A stretch of 64,000 bases of DNA from an uncultured bacterium (GCA_902788575.1 CADAKY010000001.1:1-64000); one strand, 5' to 3'. Positions 1-8,548 are shown, counted from the first letter of the stretch. Made by a program: numbers and translations. The notes: generated from the sequence alone by a model not told the origin.

Positions 1-13
1 CTCTTTCTTTTTG

Positions 14-68
14 TTTCGTTTTTCTTTCTCTCTTTGCCTCCGAAACAAAGAGAGAAAGAAAAATGAAA
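14..68. repeat. Long inverted repeat / hairpin
   Basis: Positions 14-36 pair with 46-68 (23 pairs, one G-T) around a 9-base loop. The arms are pyrimidine-rich on one side and purine-rich on the other. No gene is visible at this edge, so it may be the terminator of a gene outside the window or a dispersed palindrome. The pairing is seen directly; the role is inferred. Confidence 0.6.
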
Positions 69-467
69 GTGCCAAATGAACAAAAAAACATTAAAAAATA
101 AAGGCTACAATGAAACAAAAAGAAGTATAAAAAGAACATAAAACCACAAAGATACAAAAATCAATTCAACAAAAGAGATATTTTGATGTATTCTGCTGAA
201 CTGTTATTTTTGTTTTAGTATGTAAAGTTTTGTAAAAAACAATGTCAAAACTAGCAAAAAATTTTTTGCAGGTGTTTTATACCAAATATAAAGCTCTCTC
301 TTCTTATTTAAACGGACAGGCCTTGGATTTATACAAGGTCTTTTTTTTTGTCTGAATTGAGTTATTTGAAATTTTCAGCAGCAGGAATTTCCCCAGTCGG
401 CTAATATACTGCAAAATATCAGCATTATTTAATAGAGGAGTAGAAATTAATAGGAGGATTTGAAAAA
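69..467. other. Intergenic region upstream of the NarL-type regulator
   Basis: About 400 bases without a credible gene. It is very AT-rich and has only tiny open frames without ribosome binding sites. The one clear signal is the terminator at 318-349. The last 30 bases carry the AGGAGG site for the gene starting at 468. A short RNA ending at the terminator is possible but I see no strong promoter for one. Confidence 0.5.
318..349 (+). terminator. Rho-independent terminator
   Basis: An 8-bp stem (318-325 with 334-341, one G-T pair) with an 8-base loop is followed by a run of T to 349. It points along plus and lies about 120 bases before the response-regulator start, so it ends an upstream transcript, a small RNA or an attenuated leader. 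Confidence 0.7.
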
Positions 468-1154
468 ATGGTTACAGCCCTGCAAACAGAAAAAGATACA
501 ATCAGTGTTATTATAATAGAAGATTTTAAACTAACAAGAGTAGGACTAAGGTGTGCGCTTAATGCAAATGAAGATATCAATGTTGTAGCAGAAAGCGATA
601 ATGCATCTGACGGGTTAAAACTAATAGAGAGACATAATCCGGATGTTGTACTTATGGATTTGGGGCTTGCCGGTATGAACGGAATTGAAGCTACTGAAAA
701 GGTTCGCGAAATGAATCCTAATATTATGGTTATAGCCTTGACTTCTCATGACAGGGAAGAAGAAGTTATAGCTTCACTTTCAGCGGGTGCTATGGCATAT
801 TGTCTCAAAGATATTGACCCAATCAAACTTGCTGATGTAATAAGAGATGTTAAAAACGGAGTCTGCTGGCTTGACCCTGTTGTTGCGAGAAAAGTCTTGG
901 ATGCTTTCCCAAAACAGGAAACTCTGGGAATTTTGAGAGATAAAAATTCTGAAGAAGGAAGAGTTCCTTTGACAGAAAGAGAATTTGAAGTTCTTAAACA
1001 TTTGGTTGATGGCAAAAGTAATACCGAAATTGCAAAAGAACTTATCGTAAGTGTTCATACAGCAAAAGCTCATGTCTGTTCAATTTTACAAAAAATGTGC
1101 GTGAATGACAGAGTTCAGGCTGCGGTAAAAGCTGTTAAAGAAGGACTTGTATAA
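468..1154 (+). CDS. NarL/FixJ-family response regulator
   Basis: A two-component transcription factor of 228 residues. The receiver domain (about 11-130) has the acidic pair E18-D19, the likely phosphoacceptor D64 in VVLMDLGLAGMNG, a conserved Thr near 92 and K114. A LuxR-type helix-turn-helix occupies about 166-225 (LTEREFEVLKHLVDGKSNTE). The start is supported by an AGGAGG site about 10 bases upstream. No histidine kinase lies nearby, so its partner must be encoded elsewhere. It is followed 64 bases later by tig on the same strand. Target genes cannot be read from the sequence. The family call is secure; the specific role is unknown. Confidence 0.93.
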   Translation: MVTALQTEKDTISVIIIEDFKLTRVGLRCALNANEDINVVAESDNASDGLKLIERHNPDVVLMDLGLAGMNGIEATEKVREMNPNIMVIALTSHDREEEVIASLSAGAMAYCLKDIDPIKLADVIRDVKNGVCWLDPVVARKVLDAFPKQETLGILRDKNSEEGRVPLTEREFEVLKHLVDGKSNTEIAKELIVSVHTAKAHVCSILQKMCVNDRVQAAVKAVKEGLV

Positions 1155-1218
1155 AGGTTTTCTTGCACATATCCTCTGTTTGTAGTACCTTTAAAGTATC
1201 ACAAAAGAAAAGAGGATT

Positions 1219-2514
1219 ATGATGGAAACAAAGATTGAAAAACAAGAAAACAATATCGTAAAAGTTGATATTGAAATTCCGGCCAAGGATGCAGTTAATT
1301 ATTACAACAATGCCGCTAAAAAATTGGCTCAATATGTAAACATTCCGGGGTTTAGAAAAGGAAAAGCTCCGCGTAATATTGTTGAACAAAATATCGGCGA
1401 AGAAAGAATCAAGCACGAAGCATTGGAAGATGCTCTGCCGAGAATTTTTTCACAGGTTATAAGAGAAAATAACTTTGACGTAGTAGCTCAACCATACGTT
1501 GAATCATACGATTTTAAAATCGGTGAAGCTTTAAAGATTTCCGCAAAAATCGAGTTGAGACCGGAAGTTACATTAGGCAAATATAAAGGTTTAACTGTAG
1601 ATGTTGAAGAATATAAGATTCCTGAGGATGCAATGCAAAAATCTTTGGATGCTCTTCTTCAGCAGCACGCAACAACCGTAGTTGTTACAGACAGAAAAAC
1701 TCTTAATACGGATACTATCGTATTTGATTTTGAAGGTTTTTCAAACGGTGAAAAAATTGAACACGGTGACGCTAAGAACTTTACTTTAGATTTGGCAAAT
1801 TCAAGCTTTATTCCGGGATTTGCGGAACAGCTTGCAGACAGACCTTTAGGTGAAGAATTTGAAATTAATGTGGAATTCCCGAAAGAATACCACGAAAAGA
1901 AACTTGCAGGCCAGCCGGCAACTTTCAAGTGCAAAATCAATGAAATTAAGACAAAAGTTCTTCCTGAATTAAATGATGAATTTGCTCAGAAAATCGGACC
2001 GTTCAAAACTGTTGATGATGTTAAAGCTGATATTCAAAAATATTTGGACAACCAAAAAGCTGATATTGACAGAGTAAATTCTGAAAAGGCAATTTTTGAC
2101 AAGGTTACATCCGAAGCAAAAGTTGATATTCAGCAATCTATGATTGACAGAGAAACTGATGAGCTTATTGAAGAATATAAACAGAAACTTGCTTCACAAG
2201 GCTTTACTTGGGAACAGGCAGTGGAGGCTCAAGGATATGATAATATTGTAAATCAGCTTAAGGAAGATGCTCAGGTAAGAGTTAAAAACTCTCTTGTAAT
2301 TGATAAGATTGCAAAAGAAGAAAAAATAGAAGTAACACAGGCTGACTTTAGTGCAAAACTTACAGAATTGAGCAGAGTTTATCAAATGGATCCTAACACA
2401 TTGATTAAACAGCTTTCTCAAACTCCGGGAGTGTTCAATGCACTTTCTCAGCAGGCATTGAATGAAAAAGTTACATTATTCCTTGCTGAAAATAATACAG
2501 TAAAAATGAAATAA
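1219..2514 (+). CDS. tig: Trigger factor
   Basis: Ribosome-associated chaperone and peptidyl-prolyl isomerase that meets nascent chains at the tunnel exit. Length 431 residues is normal. The ribosome-docking signature GFRKGKAP is at 44-51, an FKBP-type domain lies about 155-245, and a helical C-terminal domain fills the rest. The coding sequence opens ATGATG, so translation may begin at 1219 or 1222; a GAGG site precedes both. In many bacteria tig is followed by clpP-clpX, but here a perfect 12-bp terminator follows and no clp gene is present. Confidence 0.97.
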   Translation: MMETKIEKQENNIVKVDIEIPAKDAVNYYNNAAKKLAQYVNIPGFRKGKAPRNIVEQNIGEERIKHEALEDALPRIFSQVIRENNFDVVAQPYVESYDFKIGEALKISAKIELRPEVTLGKYKGLTVDVEEYKIPEDAMQKSLDALLQQHATTVVVTDRKTLNTDTIVFDFEGFSNGEKIEHGDAKNFTLDLANSSFIPGFAEQLADRPLGEEFEINVEFPKEYHEKKLAGQPATFKCKINEIKTKVLPELNDEFAQKIGPFKTVDDVKADIQKYLDNQKADIDRVNSEKAIFDKVTSEAKVDIQQSMIDRETDELIEEYKQKLASQGFTWEQAVEAQGYDNIVNQLKEDAQVRVKNSLVIDKIAKEEKIEVTQADFSAKLTELSRVYQMDPNTLIKQLSQTPGVFNALSQQALNEKVTLFLAENNTVKMK

Positions 2515-2534
2515 TGTACGATAAAATAAAGTTT

Positions 2535-2566
2535 AAAACAGGAAGGTATTTCTGCCTTCCTGTTTT
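2535..2566 (+). terminator. Terminator after tig
   Basis: A perfect 12-bp stem (2535-2546 with 2555-2566) with an 8-base loop; the 3' arm ends in TTTT. It lies 20 bases after the tig stop and separates tig from the next gene. Confidence 0.85.
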
Positions 2567-2633
2567 ACTATTCATGCAATATACTTTTGTTTTGGTTTGT
2601 GGTATATTCAAGAAATAGGGAAGAAGGTAAAAG

Positions 2634-3638
2634 ATGAGTTTAAATGTATATTTAGGTATAGATGTCGGATCTGTAACGACAAAATTGGCACTTGTAGACG
2701 AAAAAGGAAAGTATGTTGATTCATATATGCTTAAAACAGCAGGGAAACCTGTTGATGCGGTACAGGACGGTCTCAGACATATTGTTACGCAGGCTCTTTG
2801 CGAATATTCAGTGCAAGGTGTGGGAACAACCGGTTCGGGAAGAAATCTTGCCGGTGCATTAGTTGGCGCGGATGTTGTAAAAAATGAAATTACTGCACAT
2901 GCTGTTGCCGCAAGTACAAATATCCCCGGAGTTCAGACAATTTTAGAAATCGGCGGACAGGACAGCAAAATTATTATTCTGCGTGACGGAATTGTTACAG
3001 ATTTTGCGATGAATACCGTATGTGCGGCAGGAACGGGAAGTTTCCTTGACCATCAGGCGCAAAGGCTTAATGTTCCGATTGAAAAATTCGGTGAAACGGC
3101 GCTTAAATCAGAAAATCCTGCGCGTATTGCAGGAAGATGCGGTGTTTTTGCGGAGTCAGACCTTATACATAAGCAACAACTTGGTTATCCTGTAGAAGAC
3201 TTGCTATACGGGCTTTGTCAGGCTCTTGTACGAAATTATTTGAGCAATTTGGCTCTTGGTAAAGAACTTTTACCGACATTCTCTTTTCAGGGCGGTGTTG
3301 CGTCTAATACAGGTATGGTTAAAGCGTTTGAAGAAGCCTTAAATGCAAAAATTGTTGTTCCGGAACATCACCAGACAATGGGTGCGATTGGTGCAGCCCT
3401 TCTTGCTATGGAAAATCACCAGTATACCGAAACTTCAACTAAGTTTAAAGGCTGGGAAGTCGGAAATATGAATTTCCAATCCGTAACCTGCCAGTGTACA
3501 GGATGTTCAAACAACTGTGAAGTTATTACAATTCTTGAAGGCTCAGAGCCGGTTGGTCATGTTCAGAAAATCGGTGACATCAAAGGCAATATTATTGCAC
3601 GCTGGGGCGGAACCTGCGGAAGATGGGATATCGGTTAA
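2634..3638 (+). CDS. BadF/HgdC-type acyl-CoA dehydratase activator (ASKHA ATPase)
   Basis: 334 residues of the BadF/BadG/BcrA/BcrD family. Known members bind ATP in an actin-like fold, hold a [4Fe-4S] cluster between two subunits, and inject one electron into 2-hydroxyacyl-CoA dehydratases or benzoyl-CoA reductases. The phosphate-1 loop GIDVGSVTTK is at 8-17, EIGGQDSKI at 105-113, the cluster cysteines are probably C130 (NTVCAAGTGSF) and C169 (GRCGVFAESD), and FQGGVASNTG closes the nucleotide site. An unusual tail (286-334) adds five more cysteines, like the start of the partner region in large fused activases. No dehydratase subunit gene is adjacent. AGAAGG precedes the ATG. Confidence 0.9.
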   Translation: MSLNVYLGIDVGSVTTKLALVDEKGKYVDSYMLKTAGKPVDAVQDGLRHIVTQALCEYSVQGVGTTGSGRNLAGALVGADVVKNEITAHAVAASTNIPGVQTILEIGGQDSKIIILRDGIVTDFAMNTVCAAGTGSFLDHQAQRLNVPIEKFGETALKSENPARIAGRCGVFAESDLIHKQQLGYPVEDLLYGLCQALVRNYLSNLALGKELLPTFSFQGGVASNTGMVKAFEEALNAKIVVPEHHQTMGAIGAALLAMENHQYTETSTKFKGWEVGNMNFQSVTCQCTGCSNNCEVITILEGSEPVGHVQKIGDIKGNIIARWGGTCGRWDIG

Positions 3639-3724
3639 TAAAGTTAATAAGTAAACAAGAGAATGAGTGATTTAAAACTGTCAATAAAAACGTAACTCTT
3701 ATCAGAAAACAATAGGAATATAAT

Positions 3725-4537
3725 ATGAGCATAAAACTTAATGATTTTGTAATCGGCGAAGATAAATTAACTATTCTTGCAGGTCCGTGTGCTGTCGAAA
3801 CTCTTGATATTATGAGAGAAACGGCAGAAGGATTAAAAACAACCTGCGCTGAGCTCGGAATAAATTATGTTTTCAAATGTTCATACGACAAAGCTAACCG
3901 CTCATCAATAAATTCTTATCGCGGTTTAGGCATGGAAAAAGGTTTGGAATATTTGGCTCAGATAAAAAAAGAATTCGACGTTCCAATTGTTACTGATATT
4001 CATACCCCCGAGCAGGCTTCTGTTGCAGCAGAGGTTGCTGATATTTTACAGATTCCGGCATTTTTGTGCCGTCAGACCGATTTACTTGTAGCAGCTGCAA
4101 AAACAGGCAAAATTGTTAATATTAAAAAGGGACAATTTCTTGCACCTCAGCAAATGAAATCTCTTGTAAAGAAAGTTGAAGATAGCGGCAACAATAAAAT
4201 AATGCTTACAGATAGAGGAGTTTCTTTCGGATACAACAACCTTGTATCCGATTTCAGAGCTGTTCCTATTATGAAAGAATTTGGTTACCCTGTTGTTTTT
4301 GATGCAACTCACAGTGTACAAATGCCGGGGTCAAACGGAGATTCAACCGGCGGAGACAGAAGATTTGTTCCGACACTTGCAAAATGTGCTATGGCGGCAG
4401 GGGCAGATGTATTGTTCTTTGAGGTACACCCAAACCCTGATAAAGCACTTTGTGACGGCCCTAACATGCTATTCCTTAAAGATGCAAAATCTGTTTTTGA
4501 AAAGTGCAAAGAAATTTTTGACATTGTAAGAAGATAA
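3725..4537 (+). CDS. kdsA: 3-deoxy-8-phosphooctulonate synthase (KDO-8-P synthase)
   Basis: Condenses phosphoenolpyruvate with arabinose 5-phosphate to give KDO-8-phosphate, the precursor of the KDO core of LPS. Its presence implies a Gram-negative outer membrane. At 270 residues it is of normal length. AGPC at 19-22 places a cysteine (C22) where metal-dependent (Aquifex-type) enzymes have their metal ligand, and H196, E233 and D244 are candidates for the other ligands. This suggests the metal-dependent class, in contrast to the metal-free E. coli type. It pairs functionally with the MsbA-like exporter at 14719. Confidence 0.97.
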   Translation: MSIKLNDFVIGEDKLTILAGPCAVETLDIMRETAEGLKTTCAELGINYVFKCSYDKANRSSINSYRGLGMEKGLEYLAQIKKEFDVPIVTDIHTPEQASVAAEVADILQIPAFLCRQTDLLVAAAKTGKIVNIKKGQFLAPQQMKSLVKKVEDSGNNKIMLTDRGVSFGYNNLVSDFRAVPIMKEFGYPVVFDATHSVQMPGSNGDSTGGDRRFVPTLAKCAMAAGADVLFFEVHPNPDKALCDGPNMLFLKDAKSVFEKCKEIFDIVRR

Positions 4538-4715
4538 AATTTGTCCGTATTATCCGTTATTCTCTTGAACTTAGGGTAAAAATATGTTAAGATTTTTGTT
4601 ATAAATTAACGAATTGTAAATATTTGTAACATTTTAAAAATTTTTAGGCAATTTTTAATTTGATGAAACTTTATATAGATACAAAGTGTAGAAGAAAAGA
4701 CAAGTTGAGGTCAGT

Positions 4716-5012
4716 ATGTTTAATATGAAATTTCTGAAATCGTTAAAAGAAGCATTGGATCCAAAGGCGAATCTTGCGGCATTTTCTAATATGCAGTCAC
4801 AAGAGCGCGAGAACTTTATAAAATCATTATCAAGTAATGAGCTAAAAATAAAAGCTGACGAACAAAGGCTGGAAGCAATGGTCAGACAACAATTGAAGGA
4901 AGAATTCCCGAACATCGAGAAAAGTTCTTCCTACGACTTACTGGTTGATGCAGTCATCCATAATTACAAGTCAAAACAGCTTCAAGCCACTGATGATGCT
5001 GAAATAAAATAA
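4716..5012 (+). CDS. Small helical protein of unknown function
   Basis: 98 residues, charged, predicted mostly helical, without signal peptide or membrane segment. I do not recognise the family. GAGG lies 6 bases before the ATG and a terminator follows the stop (5041-5075), so it looks like an independent single-gene unit. Codon use resembles its neighbours. No function is assigned. Confidence 0.7.
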   Translation: MFNMKFLKSLKEALDPKANLAAFSNMQSQERENFIKSLSSNELKIKADEQRLEAMVRQQLKEEFPNIEKSSSYDLLVDAVIHNYKSKQLQATDDAEIK

Positions 5013-5040
5013 CATCATCACTCATTACAAAACAGAAAAC

Positions 5041-5075
5041 AAAGCGAGTACCAGAAAAACCAATACTCGTTTTTT
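5041..5075. terminator. Terminator between convergent genes
   Basis: A 10-bp stem (5041-5050 with 5064-5073, one G-T) with a 13-base loop and T-run to 5075 on plus. The complementary A-run on the other arm could also serve the lytic transglycosylase arriving from the minus strand. Confidence 0.75.
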
Positions 5076-5101
5076 GTTGTCTATATTATTTTTATTACAG
5101 T

Positions 5102-5707
5102 CTACAGAATTTCCATAACCGGTTCAGACTGCTTTGATTCCGGAATCTCGTTCAAGTGCGGGAGTTCAATCGGTTTAGGTGTACTTTTTACATCTGTTTT
5201 TGTTTTCGGCATAGGCGATTTTGCAGAAGTAACCTTTATAATTGCCGGATCCGGATTTGCTTTTTGCTTGTTATATTCAAGCATAATCTGGTTTACAAAT
5301 CGTTTTGTTTCTCTATAAGGCGGAACTGCACCGCCGAATTTTTTAACATTTCCGGGGCCTGCATTATATGCAGCAAGTGCAAGTTCTGTAGAACCAAACA
5401 TTTTGTACATTAATTTATAATAAGCAAGCCCTGCTTTTACATTTTCGCTTAAGTAATAAGGATTATAACCCATTCTTTTTGCGGTGGAAGGAAGCAGTTG
5501 AAATACTCCGACTGCACCGTGCGGGCTTTTTAATTCGTGCTTAAATCCGGATTCTTTTTTTGCAATACTCAACGCTAATGCCGGATCGACATTCATTTCT
5601 ATAGAATGTTTTACAATTGTTTCTTTGACTATGTTTTCAGTAGTTGCTGCCTGCACGTGTACGCATAACATCATCAACAATGCAATAGCGGCTGTTCTTC
5701 TAATCAT
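5102..5707 (-). CDS. Secreted lytic transglycosylase (SLT family)
   Basis: Cleaves the glycan strands of peptidoglycan in the periplasm. With the start at 5707 the protein has 201 residues and opens with a signal peptide (MIRRTAAIALLMMLCVHVQA). AAGAGG stands 8 bases before this ATG, while the longer frame to 5776 has only a GTG and a poor site and would hide the signal peptide. The SLT domain shows the catalytic Glu in KKESGF (E52), GVFQLLPSTAKR and AAYNAGPGNV. The C-terminal 50 residues are a Pro/Lys-rich tail. A long structured leader resembling a c-di-AMP riboswitch precedes it. Confidence 0.94.
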   Translation of the reverse strand: MIRRTAAIALLMMLCVHVQAATTENIVKETIVKHSIEMNVDPALALSIAKKESGFKHELKSPHGAVGVFQLLPSTAKRMGYNPYYLSENVKAGLAYYKLMYKMFGSTELALAAYNAGPGNVKKFGGAVPPYRETKRFVNQIMLEYNKQKANPDPAIIKVTSAKSPMPKTKTDVKSTPKPIELPHLNEIPESKQSEPVMEIL

Positions 5708-5734
5708 TGAAAATCCTCTTATTTTTGTAAATAG

Positions 5735-5889
5735 TATTCTGTATACTATTCTCAAAAATCCTCCCTGCGGTTTCACTTTGTTCTCGTTTGGATTTCATCT
5801 GAGCGTCTTTCCTAAATTCTTTTCTAACCAACGACCTAAGAACTTGTTAGGCGACTATCTGCAGGCTTCCTCCGCACTCCGGTTCGGAT
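5735..5889 (-). promoter_or_regulatory. Structured leader resembling the ydaO/yuaA (c-di-AMP) riboswitch
   Basis: The predicted 5' end of this transcript reads CCGAACC, then GTGCGGAGGAAGCC. These resemble the conserved 5' blocks of the ydaO class as I remember them (CCGAAUCC followed by CGGAGGAACC). A GTGAAACC block and a purine-rich 3' arm that can pair with ATCC near the 5' end follow. An 8-bp hairpin (AATAGTAT/ATACTATT) sits just before the ribosome binding site. Members of this class often control cell-wall hydrolases, which matches the gene. The central blocks fit poorly, so the class assignment is tentative. Confidence 0.42.
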
Positions 5890-5894
5890 AAATA

Positions 5895-5900
5895 ATTATA
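5895..5900 (-). promoter_or_regulatory. -10 box for the transglycosylase leader
   Basis: A perfect TATAAT on the minus strand, with only a weak -35. Initiation about 7 bases downstream would start the RNA exactly at the putative riboswitch 5' end and leave a leader of about 180 nt. Confidence 0.55.
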
Positions 5901-5970
5901 CAGAATTTATGTCAAACTTATAATAAAACAAACAAAAAAATTTTTCAAGCTTTTGTTGTAATTTTTACAC

Positions 5971-6315
5971 TTAATTAGCCAACCAGCTTAGTACTCTCAG
6001 ACGACGATTGAGAATTTGTCTTTTGTTTTCTGAAAAATCAAGTTCTGAAACGTATATTTTTAAAGCCTTATCAATATTCATCAATGTTATGAGGGCAAAT
6101 ATATCTGAATTTATATTAAATATGCCGATATTGTTGAATTTTATCAACTTGTTAAAAAAATCAGCAGAGCATTCTTTTACATATTTAAGGTCAAGACCTA
6201 TTTTTTGCGTATTTATGCTTGATATTTCGGCAGTAATTCTCTGAATTTCTCTTGAATCTATTTTGGGCGATAACGGGGTAATTATGCAGCTGTCGTTTGT
6301 TGTTATTATTTCCAT
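5971..6315 (-). CDS. STAS-like protein
   Basis: 114 residues with the alternating strand/helix pattern of a STAS (anti-anti-sigma) domain: IGLDLKYVKECSADFFNKL is where the phosphorylatable Ser of SpoIIAA-like proteins lies, followed by a hydrophobic strand and a helix ending ISLNIDKALK-like. No DNA-binding or kinase partner is adjacent. The remote fold assignment is my reading, not a motif match, so the role (partner switching or another scaffold function) is open. Confidence 0.55.
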   Translation of the reverse strand: MEIITTNDSCIITPLSPKIDSREIQRITAEISSINTQKIGLDLKYVKECSADFFNKLIKFNNIGIFNINSDIFALITLMNIDKALKIYVSELDFSENKRQILNRRLRVLSWLAN

Positions 6316-6387
6316 AATACAATTTTAAAAAATTTTTATCGGAATTATAATTATCCGAAAATATAAAAATTCTACGACTTTGGTTGT

Positions 6388-6418
6388 AAAAAAGTGCGGG
6401 ATAAATATTAACCCGCAC
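6388..6418 (-). terminator. Terminator after rubredoxin
   Basis: On minus, a perfect 7-bp GC-rich stem (GTGCGGG/CCCGCAC) with an 11-base loop is followed by six T. It ends the flavodiiron-rubredoxin transcript 15 bases after the rubredoxin stop. Confidence 0.88.
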
Positions 6419-6432
6419 CGTACAGTTTTTAT

Positions 6433-6594
6433 TTATGCTTGAGCTTCAAAAGAATCTTTGCCGACTCCGCAAAGAGGGCAGACCCAATCTTCCGGAATAT
6501 CTTCGAAAGCGGTTCCGGCAGCTATTCCGCTATCAGGATCTCCTGCAGCCGGATCATAAACATAACCGCAAATTGTGCATACGTATTTTTGCAT
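6433..6594 (-). CDS. Rubredoxin
   Basis: A 53-residue one-iron electron carrier. The two iron-binding loops are CTICG (C6, C9) and CPLCG (C39, C42), with the typical DPDSG and [10 protein letters not shown] stretches. AGGAGG precedes the ATG. It begins 15 bases after the flavodiiron gene on the same strand, so it is very probably the direct electron donor to that enzyme. It is shorter than common ORF cut-offs and easy to miss. Confidence 0.96.
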   Translation of the reverse strand: MQKYVCTICGYVYDPAAGDPDSGIAAGTAFEDIPEDWVCPLCGVGKDSFEAQA

Positions 6595-6609
6595 AATTTC
6601 CTCCTTTTT

Positions 6610-7815
6610 TTAGTTTTTTAAACTTTCCGCAATTTTATTTGCCAATGCATCTAATTCTGATAACTGTTCTTCTTTCAGTGCTGATTTGATACAAACAGAT
6701 TCATCAATAATTTCTGTATTTTTCCATGTCTCAATCAGCGTTTTCATCTGCCCTCCGCATGCAGGAGCCCAAGAACCGTTTTGTATCAGCGCAACTTTTT
6801 TATTCTGAACATTGTGGGCGCAAAGAGCGTGCAGAAGATTTTCCATTGATTCAAATATTCCCATATTATAAGTTGTTGTTGCAAAAACGATATGCGAATA
6901 TTTGAAAACATCTGATAATATGTATGAATAGTGAGTTTGAGAAACATCATACATTTTTATATTTTTAACTCCTTTATCTGCAAGCATTCCCGCAAGAATA
7001 TTTACCGCATTTTCGGTTCCGCCGTATACAGAAGTATAAGGTATAAGAACAGATTTTTCTTCGGCTTCATACTTAGACCACTTATCGTATTTTTCGATAA
7101 ACAAACCGATATTGTCTTTAATTATTAAGCCGTGCAGCGGATAAATAACTTTAATATCCAATGCGGCAGCTTTTTTTAGAAGCATTTGCACCTGAGGACC
7201 GTATTTGCCTACGATATTTGTATAATATCTTCTTGCCTCATCCAAATAATCTCGTTCCCAGTTTACATCGGTATCAAATAAATTACCGTTAATTGCCCCG
7301 AAAGAACCGAATGCATCCGCAGAATACAAAGCTTTATCAGTTTTGTCGTAACTAACCATAACTTCAGGCCAATGAACCATTGGTGCCATTGTGAAAACAA
7401 ATTCGTGTTTTCCTGTGTTTAGTGTGTCACCTTCTTTTACAACAACGGCTTTTGAATCAATATCAAAATCAAAGAATTGTTTAATCATACCGACAGTTTT
7501 CGCTGTGCATACAATTTTTGCGTTTTGATATTTTTTAGAAATATTCTGAAGCAAAGCACAGTGGTCAGGTTCCATGTGGTGAACAACAATGTAATCCAAA
7601 TCTTTTCCGGCAAGTCCGGCTTCGAGATTTTCAAAAAATTGTTCTGAACAGGATTTGTCTGCGGTATCAAAAAGAACGGTTTTCTCATCGTTCAAAAGAT
7701 AAGAATTGTATGAAATACCGTCCGGAATCGGATATGCGCTCTCAAACAAAGCCAAACGCCTGTCTGAACATCCGATATATGTTAAATCGTCTGTAATTTT
7801 TCTGATGTTATACAT
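6610..7815 (-). CDS. Flavodiiron protein (class A), oxygen/NO reductase
   Basis: 401 residues. The N-terminal beta-lactamase-like domain carries the diiron ligands H80-x-E82-x-D84-H85, H148, D167 and H228. The C-terminal flavodoxin domain (from about 255) binds FMN, with the phosphate loop TSVYGGTENA at 261-270. Such enzymes reduce O2 to water or NO to N2O in anaerobes, using rubredoxin. All diiron ligands are present, so it should be active. AAGGAG precedes the start and a TATAAT box lies 33 bases upstream. The adjacent rubredoxin makes a two-gene oxidative or nitrosative defence unit. Confidence 0.95.
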   Translation of the reverse strand: MYNIRKITDDLTYIGCSDRRLALFESAYPIPDGISYNSYLLNDEKTVLFDTADKSCSEQFFENLEAGLAGKDLDYIVVHHMEPDHCALLQNISKKYQNAKIVCTAKTVGMIKQFFDFDIDSKAVVVKEGDTLNTGKHEFVFTMAPMVHWPEVMVSYDKTDKALYSADAFGSFGAINGNLFDTDVNWERDYLDEARRYYTNIVGKYGPQVQMLLKKAAALDIKVIYPLHGLIIKDNIGLFIEKYDKWSKYEAEEKSVLIPYTSVYGGTENAVNILAGMLADKGVKNIKMYDVSQTHYSYILSDVFKYSHIVFATTTYNMGIFESMENLLHALCAHNVQNKKVALIQNGSWAPACGGQMKTLIETWKNTEIIDESVCIKSALKEEQLSELDALANKIAESLKN

Positions 7816-7847
7816 TACCTAAGCTCCTTAAATAAACTGATAAAACA

Positions 7848-7853
7848 ATTATA
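7848..7853 (-). promoter_or_regulatory. Promoter -10 of the flavodiiron operon
   Basis: TATAAT preceded by TG on minus, 33 bases before the ATG. The -35 is weak. It lies in the 88-base gap after the ZorB-like gene, so the two units are probably transcribed separately. Confidence 0.5.
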
Positions 7854-7903
7854 CAATAAACAAAAACGCCTTTTAAAAAATATAAAATCAGAGCTAAATT
7901 ATT

Positions 7904-8548
7904 TTATTTTTTCATAACAAGTTTAAGTTCAACTCTTCTGCTTTTGTTATAGTTTTCTTTTCCGTTTTCTATAATAGGATTTGAGTAGCTTGCGCCTTCA
8001 ACGGTTATCATTTTGTGAAGCTTATCGCCGTTTTGTTTGTTATAAGGGGTATTCATCATGTAGTCTGCTACCGTATAAGCACGTTTAAGGCTTAATTCCA
8101 TATTTTTCATATACTGTTCGTCTTTTGAATATTTACCCTTGTATGTTTGAGAATCAGTATGACCTTCAATTATAATTTTATCAATATTTTTGCTCATATA
8201 TTCATTGGAGAAAAGCGAATTTAAATAAGCGGGAGCAAATTTTGCCAAATAATCTTTTCCCTTTGGTGAAAGCTCCCAGCTGTTAAGTTCAAACAGTGAT
8301 AAATCCTGTATTTTTACGACCCCTGAAGATACAACGGCATCAATATTCTGCTCCTTTAAAGTTTCTTCAAGAGCTTCCGCTGCGCGTTTTTGTTCAAGTT
8401 TTTCCTGTATCTGCTCATAATAACTTGTCATATATGTATAGAAAAACAGAACCATAAATACCAGCACCAATGCAGTCATCAAATCTGTCATTGTAACCCA
8501 GAATATATTATTTTCGTTTCCGTCATCTTTTTTTGGTCTTATGCGCAT
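7904..8548 (-). CDS. ZorB/MotB-like protein with OmpA peptidoglycan-binding domain
   Basis: 214 residues. One membrane helix (about 16-37) begins MTDLMTALVLVF: D22 sits where MotB and ZorB have the proton-binding aspartate. A short coiled segment (40-65) leads to an OmpA/MotB domain with GHTDS at 129-133, a helix around 150-165 and NKSRRVEL at 201-208. The whole is the layout of a stator B subunit anchored to peptidoglycan. The start of the helix (TDLM rather than the ADFM of flagellar MotB) is closer to ZorB of Zorya anti-phage systems. It follows its A-type partner by 12 bases. No flagellar gene is in the window. Family call firm, Zorya link inferred. Confidence 0.85.
   Translation of the reverse strand: MRIRPKKDDGNENNIFWVTMTDLMTALVLVFMVLFFYTYMTSYYEQIQEKLEQKRAAEALEETLKEQNIDAVVSSGVVKIQDLSLFELNSWELSPKGKDYLAKFAPAYLNSLFSNEYMSKNIDKIIIEGHTDSQTYKGKYSKDEQYMKNMELSLKRAYTVADYMMNTPYNKQNGDKLHKMITVEGASYSNPIIENGKENYNKSRRVELKLVMKK

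Noticed and set aside
1-300. A short coding gene from the ATG at 63
   Set aside because: The frame has 12 codons and no ribosome binding site.
5708-5776. Longer N-terminus of the lytic transglycosylase from a GTG at 5776
   Set aside because: It would bury the signal peptide, lacks a good binding site, and lies in the structured leader.
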